A DNA stretch of 64,000 bases from Rhodanobacter lindaniclasticus (GCF_004799035.1 NZ_MWIO01000029.1:1-64000); one strand, 5' to 3'. Shown: positions 38,083 through 53,101, counted from the stretch's first letter. Notes: generated by a model from the sequence alone, not told the origin. A program made the numbers and translations.

Positions 38083-38083
38083 G

Positions 38084-41307
<3,224 letters not shown>

Positions 41308-41311
<4 letters not shown>

Positions 41312-41784
41312 GTCGTGCCCCCATCACCAAAACCGGTTCCGAACGCCTGCGCGCGGAGCTGGATCGACTGAAGTCCACCGAGCGCCCGCGCATCATCGCG
41401 GCCATCGCGGAGGCGCGGGCGCACGGCGATCTCAAGGAGAACGCCGAATACCACGCGGCGCGCGAACTGCAGAGCTTCACCGAGGGGCGCATCGCGCAGC
41501 TCGAAGGCCTGCTGTCGACCGCCGAGGTCATCGACGTATCCCGACTCAACGCGGGCAAGCGGGTGGTTTTCGGCGCGACCGTCGACCTGGAGGATGAGGA
41601 CAGCGGCGCCGCGGTGACGTACCAGATCGTCGGCGACCTGGAGGCGGACATCAAGCAGAACCTGATCGCCGTTTCCTCGCCGATCGCCCGCGCGCTGATC
41701 GGCAAGAGTGCGGGAGACAGCTTCGAGTTCACCGCTCCCAACGGCGTCAAGCACTACGAGATCATCGACGTCCGTTACCTCTGA
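41308..41784 (+). CDS. greA: Transcription elongation factor GreA
   Basis: A 158-residue secondary-channel factor that rescues backtracked RNA polymerase by stimulating transcript cleavage. The coiled-coil tip has [20 protein letters not shown], with the acidic D and E residues that act at the active site. The C-terminal globular domain has [15 protein letters not shown] and [18 protein letters not shown]. Translation is probably coupled to carB through the 4-base overlap. A bidirectional terminator follows at 41881-41908. Confidence 0.97.
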
Positions 41785-41880
41785 CAGGCCGCGAGTCCCG
41801 CCCGGTCAGGGCGGGAATGGTCGGGCAGGGATGTCCGCATGGAGGCGGGCGGCAGCCGTGGTCATGCTTCACACACGCAC

Positions 41881-41908
41881 AAAAAAAGGCCGCGTGAGCG
41901 GCCTTTTT
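41881..41908. terminator. Bidirectional intrinsic terminator between greA and rpmJ
   Basis: A7-GGCCGC-GTGA-GCGGCC-T5. The symmetry gives a U-tract in either direction, serving the convergent greA and L36 genes. Confidence 0.93.
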
Positions 41909-41928
41909 GCTGGCACGTGCGCGATGGC

Positions 41929-42054
41929 TCAGCGCTGGCGGGCCTTGAAACGGGGGTTGCTCTTGCAGATCACGAACACCTTGCCACGACGGCGCACGAT
42001 CTTGCAGTCGCGATGCCGCGCCTTGGCGGACTTCAGAGAATTAAGCACCTTCAC
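41929..42054 (-). CDS. rpmJ: 50S ribosomal protein L36, type B (zinc-free paralogue)
   Basis: A 41-residue protein beginning [20 protein letters not shown] when read from its start codon, and ending [12 protein letters not shown]. It resembles E. coli YkgO (L36 type B, C-minus form). The CxxC...CxxxxH zinc knuckle of standard RpmJ is incomplete: only two cysteines remain and the terminal His is replaced by Phe. Such copies replace the zinc form when zinc is scarce. The start codon is GTG at 42054, with AGGAG 7 bases upstream, so an ATG-only search would miss it. Confidence 0.93.
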   Translation of the reverse strand: MKVLNSLKSAKARHRDCKIVRRRGKVFVICKSNPRFKARQR

Positions 42055-42117
42055 GGCCGGCTCCTGACACCAAATGGAAAAACTCAAGCTTCCTAGTATA
42101 GCGAGACCCGTGGCGCG

Positions 42118-43029
42118 TCACAAGCCTGGTGCGACGGCCACTTCCGTCACGGTGGCCAGGAACTGCTGCAGCGCCGGCGAGGGGTCATTCGCCCGGCAAG
42201 CCACGGCCAGCAACAGGAAAGCGTCGGGGTCTTCCAGCGGCACATAAACGACCCCGGGCAACCGCACGGCACGCAGGCTCGCCGGGACCAGCGCCAGCCC
42301 CAATCCGGCAGCGACCAGGGCCAGCAACCCGTTGATCTGCTGGGCGTGCTGGACGATGGACGGCTGGAATCCCGCGTGTTGCGCCAGGGCGACCAGGCGG
42401 TCGTACAGCGTCGCGGCCAGCGCCCGTGGCTGCGACACGAAAGCGTCGTCGGCGACTTCGGCGAGGCCCACGCTGCTGCGACCGGCCAACCGATGTCCCG
42501 CCGGCATGGCCAGCAACAACAGCTCACGGTCGATCACGCTGAGCCGCAGCTCGCGTGCATCCTGCAGGTGCACCGGTTCGCCGCGAACGAAGCCGGCGTC
42601 GATCTCGCCGCCCAGCAGGGCGGCAAATTGCGGCTCGGTGTACATCTCGTTGAGACTCAGTCCCACCTTGGGTGCCAGTTGCCCATAACGCAGCAGAATC
42701 CGGGGCAGGGCCGGGTGGAACGATGCCGACACCGTGTAGGCCAGGCGCAGGTGGCCGCTGTGGCCGGCCGCTACCGCGACGACCTGGCTGCGTGCTTCGT
42801 CCGCCTTGGCCAGTATCTGCCTGGCCTGTTCCAGGAATATCCGGCCGGGCTCGGTCAGGGAGACGTGGCGCTTGCTGCGTTCCAGCAGGCGCACGCCAAG
42901 ATCCTGTTCCAGCGACTTGATCTGTTGCGACAGGGGTGGCTGCGACAGATGCAGGCGCAGGGCGGCCCGAGTGAAGCTCAGTTCCTCGGCGACCGCCACG
43001 AAATAGCGCAACTGGCGGAGATCAAACAT
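42118..43029 (-). CDS. LysR-family transcriptional regulator
   Basis: A 303-residue regulator. The N-terminal winged HTH is MFDLRQLRYFVAVAEELSFTRAALRLHLSQPPLSQQIKSLEQDLGVRLLERS. A long linker helix and a periplasmic-binding-protein-like effector domain (about 90-295) follow. The subfamily resembles BenM/CatM/CbbR-like proteins (YTVSASFHPALPRILLRY), which respond to aromatic or metabolic acids; the effector is not determined. No divergent target gene is present. The region right upstream (43030-43095) is strikingly AT-rich and should contain its promoter and operator. Confidence 0.9.
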   Translation of the reverse strand: MFDLRQLRYFVAVAEELSFTRAALRLHLSQPPLSQQIKSLEQDLGVRLLERSKRHVSLTEPGRIFLEQARQILAKADEARSQVVAVAAGHSGHLRLAYTVSASFHPALPRILLRYGQLAPKVGLSLNEMYTEPQFAALLGGEIDAGFVRGEPVHLQDARELRLSVIDRELLLLAMPAGHRLAGRSSVGLAEVADDAFVSQPRALAATLYDRLVALAQHAGFQPSIVQHAQQINGLLALVAAGLGLALVPASLRAVRLPGVVYVPLEDPDAFLLLAVACRANDPSPALQQFLATVTEVAVAPGL

Positions 43030-43262
43030 ATAGTCAAATCGAATAAAAATTACCCTGAATATATATTAGATACTTTAATCAGTCGATCATAAAATGCCCG
43101 CGTCACCCCACTATCCCCTCCCCCAGTGGCGGTGGCCCTCGCCCCGCAGCGACGCTAAATACGACATCCGGTTCAACTCCCCCCCTGAACCCATGTTGAT
43201 GCGTCGCACTTTGCGGGGCGCTTTCTTTTGTGGCGCGCCATGCTGACGTCGCCGCAGCCAGC

Positions 43263-45296
<2,034 letters not shown>

Positions 45297-45378
45297 TCAA
45301 ACGATCGTATGAATGTGCCGGGATCGGGCCAGCAAAAGCAAGCACGGGGAGGGAGGACGAGGTAGTGGACCGTCGAAC

Positions 45379-45636
45379 TCAGGCCAGGAGTTGCCGTACC
45401 AGGGCGATGTAGCGGTGCATCGCCTCCTCGGCGGGGACGCCGTTCAATTGCGCCCATGCCTCGTGTTTGGCGGTGCCCACGAAATCGAAAAAGCCCGGTT
45501 GGCTTTGCTTGAGGTCGCCCTGGGTACCCTGTTTGTACAGGGCGTAGAGTTTGAGCAGGGTGTCGTTGTCCGGGCGTCTGGCCAGGCCCTTGACATCCCT
45601 GGCGGCTTGCTCGAACTCGCGACGCAGATCGTTCAT
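45379..45636 (-). CDS. Acyl-CoA-binding protein
   Basis: An 85-residue four-helix acyl-CoA-binding protein. The signature helix 2/3 region is NDTLLKLYALYKQGTQGDLKQSQPGFFDFVGTAKHEAWAQLNGVPAEEAMHRYIALV, including the conserved YALYKQAT-like and KxxAW motifs. It buffers and delivers long-chain acyl-CoA esters; bacterial copies are uncommon outside some proteobacteria. It lies 97 bases upstream of fadH on the same strand, consistent with a fatty-acid degradation pair. Confidence 0.93.
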   Translation of the reverse strand: MNDLRREFEQAARDVKGLARRPDNDTLLKLYALYKQGTQGDLKQSQPGFFDFVGTAKHEAWAQLNGVPAEEAMHRYIALVRQLLA

Positions 45637-45742
45637 GGGGCAGGAGGTCACGGCGGGCAAGCAGAAAACGGGTAGATAGCATGCGGGGGAGGGAGGGTCA
45701 ACGCGCTAGACTGCGCGCTCCCATGCCACCTGGATGCTTTCG

Positions 45743-46423
45743 ATGACTCATGCCGCCGTCGTTCCCGTGCTCACCATCGACGGGCCGTCCGGGTCGGGCA
45801 AAGGTACGGTCAGCGCCTTGGTGGCCGAGCGGCTGGGTTGGCGCCTGCTGGATTCCGGGGCGCTCTATCGCGCGGTGGGCTACGCCGCGGGCATGGCCGG
45901 ACTGGACCTGTCCGATGCCGACGCAATGGCCCGTTGTGCCCAAGGCACGAAGATCCAGTTCCGCTCCGGCGAGGCCGGTGGCGGCACCCGGGTACTGGTC
46001 AACGGACACGACGCTACCGATGAACTGCGCACGGAGACCGCCGGAGCGGCCGCCTCGGCGATCGCCTCGATGCCCAGTGTCCGGCAGGCTCTGGTCGCCT
46101 TGCAGCTGGGCTTTCGCCGGCCCCCCGGCCTGGTCGCGGACGGGCGTGACATGGGCACGGTGATCTTCCCGGATGCGGCGTTCAAGGTTTTCCTCACCGC
46201 AAGCGCCGCGGAGCGGGCGAAAAGACGCTATAAGCAGTTGAAGGAAAAGGGGCTCAGCGTTACACTTGCCGGCCTTCAACGCGAGATTGAGGCACGTGAC
46301 AGCCGCGATGCATCGCGTGCGGTCGCGCCACTCAGGCCCGCCGATGATGCGGTGCTGGTGGACACCACCGGCATGCCTATCGACGAGGTGGTTGCGAAAG
46401 TACTTGCCGTCGTGCAGTCCTGA
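45743..46423 (+). CDS. cmk: Cytidylate kinase
   Basis: A 226-residue enzyme that phosphorylates CMP and dCMP. The P-loop region is [15 protein letters not shown]. The NMP-binding segment is [15 protein letters not shown], and [13 protein letters not shown] and [10 protein letters not shown] follow the family. ATG at 45743 is used; an in-frame ATG at 45734 would add three residues. TAGACT at 45707-45712 may be a -10. Downstream is rpsA, the ancestral cmk-rpsA-ihfB order of gammaproteobacteria. Confidence 0.96.
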   Translation: MTHAAVVPVLTIDGPSGSGKGTVSALVAERLGWRLLDSGALYRAVGYAAGMAGLDLSDADAMARCAQGTKIQFRSGEAGGGTRVLVNGHDATDELRTETAGAAASAIASMPSVRQALVALQLGFRRPPGLVADGRDMGTVIFPDAAFKVFLTASAAERAKRRYKQLKEKGLSVTLAGLQREIEARDSRDASRAVAPLRPADDAVLVDTTGMPIDEVVAKVLAVVQS

Positions 46424-46447
46424 GAGGATTGCGCGGCGGCTTTTGTG

Positions 46448-46470
46448 CCCCTGCCGCGGCAGGGGGTTTT
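46448..46470 (+). terminator. Terminator between cmk and rpsA
   Basis: CCCCTGCC-GC-GGCAGGGG followed by GTTTT, 25 bases after the cmk stop. A moderate attenuator that lets rpsA be set by its own promoter. Confidence 0.7.
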
Positions 46471-46598
46471 GACCCACGGTGACGACTTCGGCCCGCCCGG
46501 GCCGGCGAAGACACCCCCAACCGGTGGACCCGGAAGTTCGTGCGCAACAACCAACCCGGCGCAGCGGACCCAAGGTCCTTTCCCACTATGGAATCAAC

Positions 46599-48272
46599 AT
46601 GACTGAAAGTTTTGCCGAACTGTTTGAACAGAGCCAGCAGGCCATCTCCAAGCTGAAGCCCGGCGCCATTGTCACCGGCATCGTCGTGGAAATCCGCAAC
46701 GACGTCGTCGTGATCAATGCAGGCCTGAAGAGCGAAGGCATCGTCCCGATCGAGCAGTTCAAGAACGAGGAAGGTGTGCTGGAGGTGCAGGTTGGCGACG
46801 AGGTGAAGGTAGCCCTCGAAGCCCTGGAAGACGGTTTCGGCGAGACCAAGCTGTCGCGCGAGAAGGCCAAGCGTTCGATGGTGTGGGACGACCTGGAGCA
46901 GGCGTTCGACAAGGAAGAGACCATCGTCGGCATGATTTCCGGCAAGGTCAAGGGTGGCTTCACCGTCGACATCAAGGATGTCCGCGCGTTCCTGCCCGGT
47001 TCGCTGGTCGACGTGCGCCCGGTGCGCGAGCCGACCTACCTCGAGGGCAAGGAACTCGAGTTCAAGATCATCAAGCTGGATCGCAAGCGCAACAACGTGG
47101 TGGTCAGCCGCCGCGCCGTCGTCGAGACCGAGTTCTCCGAGGAGCGCGAGAAGCTGCTGGAGCGCCTGGTCGAGGGTGCCGTCGTCAAGGGCGTGGTGAA
47201 GAACCTCACCGATTACGGCGCGTTCGTGGACCTGGGCGGCATCGACGGCCTGCTGCACATCACCGACATGGCGTGGAAGCGCGTGCGCCATCCGTCCGAG
47301 GTGGTCAACGTCGGCGACGAGCTCGACGTTCGCGTGCTGAAGTACGACAAGGAACGCAACCGCGTTTCGCTGGGTCTGAAGCAGCTGGGCGACGATCCGT
47401 GGGTGAACATCTCGCGTCGCTACCCGGTCGGCAGCCGCATCTTCGGCAAGGTCTCCAACGTCACCGATTACGGCTGCTTCGTCGAGATCGAGCCGGGCGT
47501 GGAAGGCCTGGTGCACGTGTCCGAGATGGACTGGACCAACAAGAACGTCAATCCGGCCAAGGTGGTACAGGTCGGCGACGAGACCGAAGTGACCGTGCTG
47601 GACGTGGATGAAGAGCGTCGCCGCATCTCGCTGGGCATCAAGCAGACCCGCTCGAACCCGTGGGAAGCCTTCGCTGCCATGCACAAGAAGGGCGACAAGG
47701 TCTCCGGCCAGATCAAGTCGATCACCGACTTCGGCGTATTCATCGGCCTGGAAGGCGGCATCGACGGCCTGGTGCACCTGTCCGACATCTCCTGGCAGGT
47801 GTCCGGCGAAGATCTCGTGCGCGACTTCAAGAAGGGCGAGGAGATCGAGGCCGTGGTGCTGGCAGTCGACCCGGAGCGCGAGCGTATCAGCCTCGGCATC
47901 AAGCAGATGGAGCAGGATCCGTTCGGCCAGTTCATGGCGGCGAATCCGCGCGGCAGCATCGTCAACGGCACCGTCAAGGAAGTCGACGCCAAGGGTGCGG
48001 TGATCGACCTGGGCGAGGGCGTCGAGGGTTATCTGCGCGCCAACGACATCGCCAAGGAGCGCATCGACGATGCTACCCAGCACCTGAAGGTGGGCGATGC
48101 GGTGGAGGCCAAGTTCACCGGCATGGATCGCAAGGGTCGCCAGCTGGCGCTCTCGATCCGCGCCAAGGACGAGGAAGACGCTCCCGAGGCCGCAGTGGAC
48201 TACTCTTCGGCCGCCAGTGGCACGACCAAGCTCGGCGCGTTGTTGAAGGAACAGTTCAACAAGGCCGACTGA
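46599..48272 (+). CDS. rpsA: 30S ribosomal protein S1
   Basis: A 557-residue protein with six S1 repeats of about 75-85 residues (for example [53 protein letters not shown] and [33 protein letters not shown]). It binds mRNA and unfolds leaders for 30S initiation. Length equals the E. coli protein. There is no Shine-Dalgarno sequence in the CACTATGGAATCAAC run before the ATG. The same is true of enterobacterial rpsA, whose start region is folded and autoregulated. ihfB follows. Confidence 0.98.
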   Translation: MTESFAELFEQSQQAISKLKPGAIVTGIVVEIRNDVVVINAGLKSEGIVPIEQFKNEEGVLEVQVGDEVKVALEALEDGFGETKLSREKAKRSMVWDDLEQAFDKEETIVGMISGKVKGGFTVDIKDVRAFLPGSLVDVRPVREPTYLEGKELEFKIIKLDRKRNNVVVSRRAVVETEFSEEREKLLERLVEGAVVKGVVKNLTDYGAFVDLGGIDGLLHITDMAWKRVRHPSEVVNVGDELDVRVLKYDKERNRVSLGLKQLGDDPWVNISRRYPVGSRIFGKVSNVTDYGCFVEIEPGVEGLVHVSEMDWTNKNVNPAKVVQVGDETEVTVLDVDEERRRISLGIKQTRSNPWEAFAAMHKKGDKVSGQIKSITDFGVFIGLEGGIDGLVHLSDISWQVSGEDLVRDFKKGEEIEAVVLAVDPERERISLGIKQMEQDPFGQFMAANPRGSIVNGTVKEVDAKGAVIDLGEGVEGYLRANDIAKERIDDATQHLKVGDAVEAKFTGMDRKGRQLALSIRAKDEEDAPEAAVDYSSAASGTTKLGALLKEQFNKAD

Positions 48273-48344
48273 GTCTTTCGTTGCAGGCACGACGCGGGGC
48301 GGCACCAGCCGCCCCGCCGTTTCACGTCACGGACATTGGGGCCC

Positions 48345-48644
48345 ATGACCAAATCCGAATTGATCGAAGCGCTGGCCAGGCGCCAGACCCATCTCGCGTT
48401 TGCCGATGTCGAGATGGCCGTCAAGAGCGTCATCGAACAGATGAGCCTGGCACTGGCCCAGGGCGAACGCATCGAAGTGCGCGGCTTCGGCAGCTTTGCG
48501 TTGCACTACCGGCCGCCGCGGATGGGGCGCAACCCAAAGACTGGCGAAGCCGTGGCCCTGCCGGGCAAGCACGTTCCCCATTTCAAGCCGGGCAAGGAAT
48601 TGCGCGAGCGAGTCAATCTCGACCTGGAGAAGGATGCCGGTTGA
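48345..48644 (+). CDS. ihfB: Integration host factor subunit beta
   Basis: A 99-residue DNA-bending protein of the HU/IHF family. [23 protein letters not shown] opens it; [52 protein letters not shown] contains the beta-arm with the intercalating proline. It pairs with IhfA encoded elsewhere. ATG at 48345 is used; a TTG 9 bases upstream is in frame but unlikely. It lies 72 bases after rpsA. Confidence 0.96.
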   Translation: MTKSELIEALARRQTHLAFADVEMAVKSVIEQMSLALAQGERIEVRGFGSFALHYRPPRMGRNPKTGEAVALPGKHVPHFKPGKELRERVNLDLEKDAG

Positions 48645-48765
48645 GTCCATCGCCCGGAGTACGCGAGGCAGGCGGCGCGAGCCGATCCTGCCTTCTTTTT
48701 GCCTGCACGACGGCCGGCGTCGGCAGCGCCTGTGCCCGACTGCGCCAATCGGGTAAAGTTCGAGC

Positions 48766-49014
48766 ATGCGATTGCTTGCCCTCATCATCCTGGCCGTTTT
48801 CGTCGCCGCCGGCATCGTGCTGGGTGCGCTGAATGCGGAAATGGTCGGTTACGACTTCGGCTTTGCCCAACTGCGGTTGCCCAAGGGGGCCGCGCTGCTG
48901 GGCGCCCTGGTGGTGGGCTGGTTGCTGGGCGGCGTGACCGCGTGGATCGGTGTGCGGCCACGGCGTTCGCGACACACTCCGGGCGCGGACAGGAAGCCGC
49001 CGACCAAGCCATGA
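48766..49014 (+). CDS. lapA: LapA/DUF1049 inner-membrane protein
   Basis: An 82-residue protein with two transmembrane helices (about 3-22 and 41-63). They are separated by the LNAEMVGYDFGFAQLRLPKGAALL segment typical of LapA, and the C-terminus is short and basic. LapA acts with LapB in lipopolysaccharide assembly and LpxC turnover. Its stop overlaps the lapB start (ATGA at 49011-49014). Confidence 0.93.
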   Translation: MRLLALIILAVFVAAGIVLGALNAEMVGYDFGFAQLRLPKGAALLGALVVGWLLGGVTAWIGVRPRRSRHTPGADRKPPTKP

Positions 49015-50183
49015 ATCCCCTGTATGTGCTGGCCGCATTGCTCCCCGTCGCCTTCGTGCTGGGTTGGTGGGCTTCGCGCCTGGTGGTTGCGCGGCGGGCC
49101 GGCGTCGACGTCAGCACCCTGTCGTCGGACTATTTCCGCGGCCTGAACTACCTGCTCAACGAGGAGCAGGACAAGGCCATCGAAGTCTTCCTGAAGCTGG
49201 CCGAATACAACCGTGACACGGTGGAGACGCACCTCGCCCTGGGCAACCTGTTCCGGCGGCGCGGCGAGGTGGATCGGGCGATACGGCTGCACCAGCATCT
49301 GGTTTCGCGACCGGGTCTGTCCGAGGCGATGAAGACCGTGGCCCTGCTGGAGCTCGGCGAGGATTACATGCGCTCGGGCCTGCTGGATCGCGCCGAGGCC
49401 CTGTTTGCCGACCTGGTTGCGATGAACTCGCACGCGCCTTCGGCGCTGCGCCACCTGATCGCGATCTACCAGCATGAGCGCGACTGGCACAAGGCGATCG
49501 AGCACGCGCGGCGGCTGGAAGTGATGACCGGTGACGACGAGACGCCGATGATCGCCCAGTTCTACTGCGAGCTGGCCGAGCGCGCCCGCCAGCATGGCGC
49601 CCGCGCCGAGGCACGGGAGTACCTGCATCAGGCGTTCGAGTGCCAGCCCGAGTGCGTGCGTGCGTTCATGATCACCGGACGTCTGCACGCCGAGGACGGC
49701 CAGCACGCCGAGGCCATCGATGCGCTCGAGGCGGCGATCAAGGCCGACAGTGCCTTTACTCCCGACATCCTTCCGCCGCTGCTCAACAGCTATGCCCGCG
49801 CGCAGCAGATGGACCGTGCCGAGGCCTTCCTGCGCAACATGATGGGGCGCTATCACGGCGTCTCGCCGATCCTGGCGCTGACCAACCTGTATCGCCAGCG
49901 CGACGGCGAACGGGCGGCGGTCGACTTTCTCACTGCGCAGTTGCGCCAGCGGCCGTCGGTACGCGGTCTGATGACGCTGCTCGATGCCACGATGGACAAG
50001 ATCGAGGGCGAGGCGAGGGAGAATTTCCTGATCCTGCGCGACCTCACCCGCAAGCTGCTCGAAGGGCAGGCGATGTACCGCTGCAACCGCTGCGGATTCG
50101 GCGCCAAGGCACACCACTGGCAATGTCCCAGCTGCAAGAGCTGGAGCACGATCCGGCCGATCCACGGAGTGGCCGGCGAGTGA
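49011..50183 (+). CDS. lapB: Lipopolysaccharide assembly protein LapB (YciM)
   Basis: A 390-residue protein with one N-terminal TM (about 4-22), then a cytosolic array of TPR repeats (for example YFRGLNYLLNEEQDKAIEVFLKLAEYN and THLALGNLFRRRGEVDRAIRLHQHL). It ends in a rubredoxin-like zinc knuckle, YRCNRCGFGAKAHHWQCPSCKSW. It brings LpxC to FtsH for degradation and so balances LPS and phospholipid. Translationally coupled to lapA. The FtsH modulators hflKC are also in this window. Confidence 0.96.
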   Translation: MNPLYVLAALLPVAFVLGWWASRLVVARRAGVDVSTLSSDYFRGLNYLLNEEQDKAIEVFLKLAEYNRDTVETHLALGNLFRRRGEVDRAIRLHQHLVSRPGLSEAMKTVALLELGEDYMRSGLLDRAEALFADLVAMNSHAPSALRHLIAIYQHERDWHKAIEHARRLEVMTGDDETPMIAQFYCELAERARQHGARAEAREYLHQAFECQPECVRAFMITGRLHAEDGQHAEAIDALEAAIKADSAFTPDILPPLLNSYARAQQMDRAEAFLRNMMGRYHGVSPILALTNLYRQRDGERAAVDFLTAQLRQRPSVRGLMTLLDATMDKIEGEARENFLILRDLTRKLLEGQAMYRCNRCGFGAKAHHWQCPSCKSWSTIRPIHGVAGE

Positions 50184-50184
50184 C

Positions 50185-51216
50185 ATGACGATGCTGATGA
50201 CCATCGGATGGTTGCTGGCGGCCTTTCTGATCACCGCGCTACTGGTTCGCGGCGCGATCGGCTACGCACATCGGCGAGGCATGCTCGACCTGCCTGGACA
50301 ACGTCGTTCGCACCATCTGCCGACCCCACGCGGCGGCGGCATCGGCATCGTCGTCGCCATGCTGGTATGCCTGCCCGGCGTGACATGGAGCCTGCGCGCG
50401 ACGTTTCCGACGCCCGGATTGCTCGGCCTTTCGTGCCTGGCCCTGCTGCTGGTCGCGCTGGCGGGCTGGTGGGACGATCATCGTCCGCTTCCGGCCTGGC
50501 CGCGGCTGGCCGTGCAGTTGCTGGCCTGCGCCTTGCTGTGCAGCGGCCTGCAGGCATGGTCGGTCGCCTGGTGGTGGCTGCCGCTGCTGGTGGTCGGCGG
50601 GGCGTGGAGCATCAACCTGCACAACTTCATGGATGGCATCGACGGCTTGCTGGCGCAGCAGGCGGTTTTCGTGGGCAGTGGCCTGGCGGTCCTGGCATCG
50701 GCCGCGGACCAGCCCGCGCTGGCGCTTGCCGCCGCTTGCCTGGCGGCATCGGCGCTGGCGTTCGGATGCTTCAACTGGCCGCCGGCGCGGATTTTCCTGG
50801 GCGACGTGGGTAGCGGCAGCATCGGCCTGCTGGTGTTTGCCTTCAGCGTGATGCTGTGGCGGGTGGACCCGGCGTGGCTGTGGCCGGCGTTGATCCTTTC
50901 CTCGGCGTTCGTGGCGGATGCCGGCCTCACCTTGCTGACACGGATATGGCGTGGGCGCCGCTGGTACAGTGCGCATCGCGAACACCTCTACCAGTGGCTG
51001 GCACGTCGTGCCGGCAGTCACTCCCTGGCGGACGCGGCCTACCTCGGCTGGAACCTGCTGGTGGCGGCGCCGCTGGCCTGGTTGGCCGGCAGTCATCTGC
51101 ACGCCGCGCCCGCCATTACCATAGGCGTTTATGCGGGCGCGGCGCTCATCTGGTTGTACCTGAAAAGTCGCCTGGTGCGACGCCATCCGAGCAAGGACCT
51201 CCATGTCACTGCGTAA
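50185..51216 (+). CDS. Polyprenyl-phosphate glycosyl-1-phosphate transferase (WecA/WbpL-like)
   Basis: A 343-residue integral membrane enzyme of the MraY/WecA family with about ten TM segments. Signatures are RRSHHLPTPRGGGIGIV near the N-terminus, the first Asp pair WDDHRPLPAWPRLAVQLL, NLHNFMDGIDGLLA, and the catalytic ARIFLGDVGSGSIGLL. HREHLYQWL fits the HxxxH carbohydrate-recognition loop. It probably transfers a HexNAc-1-phosphate to undecaprenyl phosphate to start O-antigen synthesis. The WbpM-like gene follows with a 14-base overlap; this pair and its order match Pseudomonas wbpL-wbpM. Confidence 0.88.
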   Translation: MTMLMTIGWLLAAFLITALLVRGAIGYAHRRGMLDLPGQRRSHHLPTPRGGGIGIVVAMLVCLPGVTWSLRATFPTPGLLGLSCLALLLVALAGWWDDHRPLPAWPRLAVQLLACALLCSGLQAWSVAWWWLPLLVVGGAWSINLHNFMDGIDGLLAQQAVFVGSGLAVLASAADQPALALAAACLAASALAFGCFNWPPARIFLGDVGSGSIGLLVFAFSVMLWRVDPAWLWPALILSSAFVADAGLTLLTRIWRGRRWYSAHREHLYQWLARRAGSHSLADAAYLGWNLLVAAPLAWLAGSHLHAAPAITIGVYAGAALIWLYLKSRLVRRHPSKDLHVTA

Positions 51217-53101
51217 GCTTGTCGGCTTCATTCATCCGCGCGTGGCAGTCGTCTTTCACGACTTGCTGATGGCGGCGCTGGCGTGGTGGATCGCCAAGTG
51301 GTTGCGCTACACGCTGCGCCCGGACGAGGTGTTCAGCTTCCAGCTGCTCGAGTTTCCGCTGGTGCTGCTGGTGCAGGGCCTGATCTTCCGCTGGACGGGG
51401 CTGTACAAGAGCGTCTGGCGTTTCGCCAGCTTGCCGGATCTGTGGAACATCGTGCGCGCCGTGGCCATCGGCGCGCTGGCCATCGGGCTGTGCCTGTTTT
51501 TCTACAACCGCCTGCTGGGGGTGCCGCGTTCGGTGTTGGTGCTGTACCCCGGCCTGCTCGCCGTATTGCTGGGCGGTCCGCGGTTGGCCTATCGCTACTG
51601 GAAGGACAGTCGCACCGATCTGTTCAAGGGGAGCGACGCGAAGCGGGTGCTGATCGTGGGCGCCGATCGCGCCGGCGAAGTGCTGTCGCGCGATCTGCGC
51701 CGCGACAACCGCTACGCGGTGGTCGGTTTCGTCGACGACACGCCCAGCCTGCGGGGCGCCAGCATCAACGGTCGCCCGGTGTTGGGGCAGCTCGACCAGC
51801 TGCCGGAACTGGTGCGCAGCGCGGCGGCGGACATGCTGCTGATCGCCATGCCCGGTGCCACGACGGCCGAGATGCGGCGCGTGGTGGCCTTGTGCGACAG
51901 CACCGATCTGCCCTACCGCACGGTGCCGCGCATCGAGGACATCGTGGCGGGCCGCGCACAGTTGAACCAGATCAAGGAAGTGGCGATCGAGGATCTGCTG
52001 GGCCGCGACACGGTCGAGCTGGACTGGACCGCGATCCGCAACACCCTGAGCGGGCGACGCGTACTGGTCACCGGCGGTGGCGGTTCGATCGGCTCGGAAC
52101 TGTGCAGGCAGGTGGCGCGGCTGGGTGCGCAGGCGCTGACCGTGGTGGAGTTGAGCGAGTACAACCTGTACCGGATCACGCAGGAGCTGCGCAGCAACTT
52201 CCCCGAACTGATCCTCGACGGCGTCCTGGCCAATTGCTGCGATCAGGCGGCGATGCGCAAGGTGTTTGCCGAAACGAAACCCGAGGTGGTGTTCCATGCC
52301 GCGGCCTACAAGCACGTGCCGATGCTGCAGGGGCAGTTGCGCGCTGCGTTCTGCAACAACGTGCTGGGCACCCGCACGGTGGCCGATGCCGCCTGCGCAG
52401 TCGGGGTGTCATGCTTCGTGCTGATCTCCACCGACAAGGCGGTGAATCCCACCAGCGTGATGGGCGCCTGCAAGCGCGTGGCCGAGATCTATTGCCAGAA
52501 CCTCGACGCGCATGCCGACACCCGCTTCATGACGGTGCGCTTCGGCAACGTGCTGGATTCGGCCGGCTCGGTGGTGCCGCTGTTCCGCCGGCAGATCCGC
52601 GAAGGTGGTCCGGTCACCGTGACGCATCCGGAGATCTCCCGTTACTTCATGACCATCCCCGAGGCCTGCCAGCTGATCCTGCAGACGGCCAGCATCGGCG
52701 AGGGCGGCGAGATCTTCGCGCTCGACATGGGCGAGCCGGTGAGGATCCGCGACCTGGCCGAGCAGATGATCCGCCTTGCCGGCAAGAAGCCGGGCAGCGA
52801 GATCCCGATCGTGTACACCGGCCTGCGTGCCGGCGAAAAGTTGTTCGAGGAACTGTTCCACCCGCTGGAAAACTACAGCGCCACCAAACACGCCAAGATC
52901 TTCCTGGCGCAACACCGGGAGGTGTCGTGGGAGTTGCTGCAGGCCCTGCTGCACAAGGCTGCCGAGGCGGCCGACGTTTTCAACGAGGAAGAACTTCGCC
53001 GCTGCGTGTCCAGTCTGCTGCCTTCGTTCCGCTGGAGTGAATCGGCGCAGCCGGACAACGTGGTGTCGATCCGTCGCGCCAACCCGGAGATCAATGAGTG
53101 A
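51203..53101 (+). CDS. UDP-sugar 4,6-dehydratase, WbpM/PglF/CapD-like
   Basis: A 632-residue two-part protein. About four N-terminal TM helices lead to a CoA-binding-like Rossmann domain (RVLIVGADRAGEVLSRDLRRD). A second SDR domain has RVLVTGGGGSIGSELCRQVARLGA. In the active site ISTDKAVNPTSVMGACKRVAE the usual YxxxK tyrosine is Met420, with Lys424, the hallmark of WbpM-type UDP-GlcNAc 4,6-dehydratases. It likely makes the UDP-4-keto-6-deoxy sugar for a 6-deoxy HexNAc such as QuiNAc or FucNAc. galU overlaps its stop by 4 bases. Confidence 0.92.
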   Translation: MSLRKLVGFIHPRVAVVFHDLLMAALAWWIAKWLRYTLRPDEVFSFQLLEFPLVLLVQGLIFRWTGLYKSVWRFASLPDLWNIVRAVAIGALAIGLCLFFYNRLLGVPRSVLVLYPGLLAVLLGGPRLAYRYWKDSRTDLFKGSDAKRVLIVGADRAGEVLSRDLRRDNRYAVVGFVDDTPSLRGASINGRPVLGQLDQLPELVRSAAADMLLIAMPGATTAEMRRVVALCDSTDLPYRTVPRIEDIVAGRAQLNQIKEVAIEDLLGRDTVELDWTAIRNTLSGRRVLVTGGGGSIGSELCRQVARLGAQALTVVELSEYNLYRITQELRSNFPELILDGVLANCCDQAAMRKVFAETKPEVVFHAAAYKHVPMLQGQLRAAFCNNVLGTRTVADAACAVGVSCFVLISTDKAVNPTSVMGACKRVAEIYCQNLDAHADTRFMTVRFGNVLDSAGSVVPLFRRQIREGGPVTVTHPEISRYFMTIPEACQLILQTASIGEGGEIFALDMGEPVRIRDLAEQMIRLAGKKPGSEIPIVYTGLRAGEKLFEELFHPLENYSATKHAKIFLAQHREVSWELLQALLHKAAEAADVFNEEELRRCVSSLLPSFRWSESAQPDNVVSIRRANPEINE

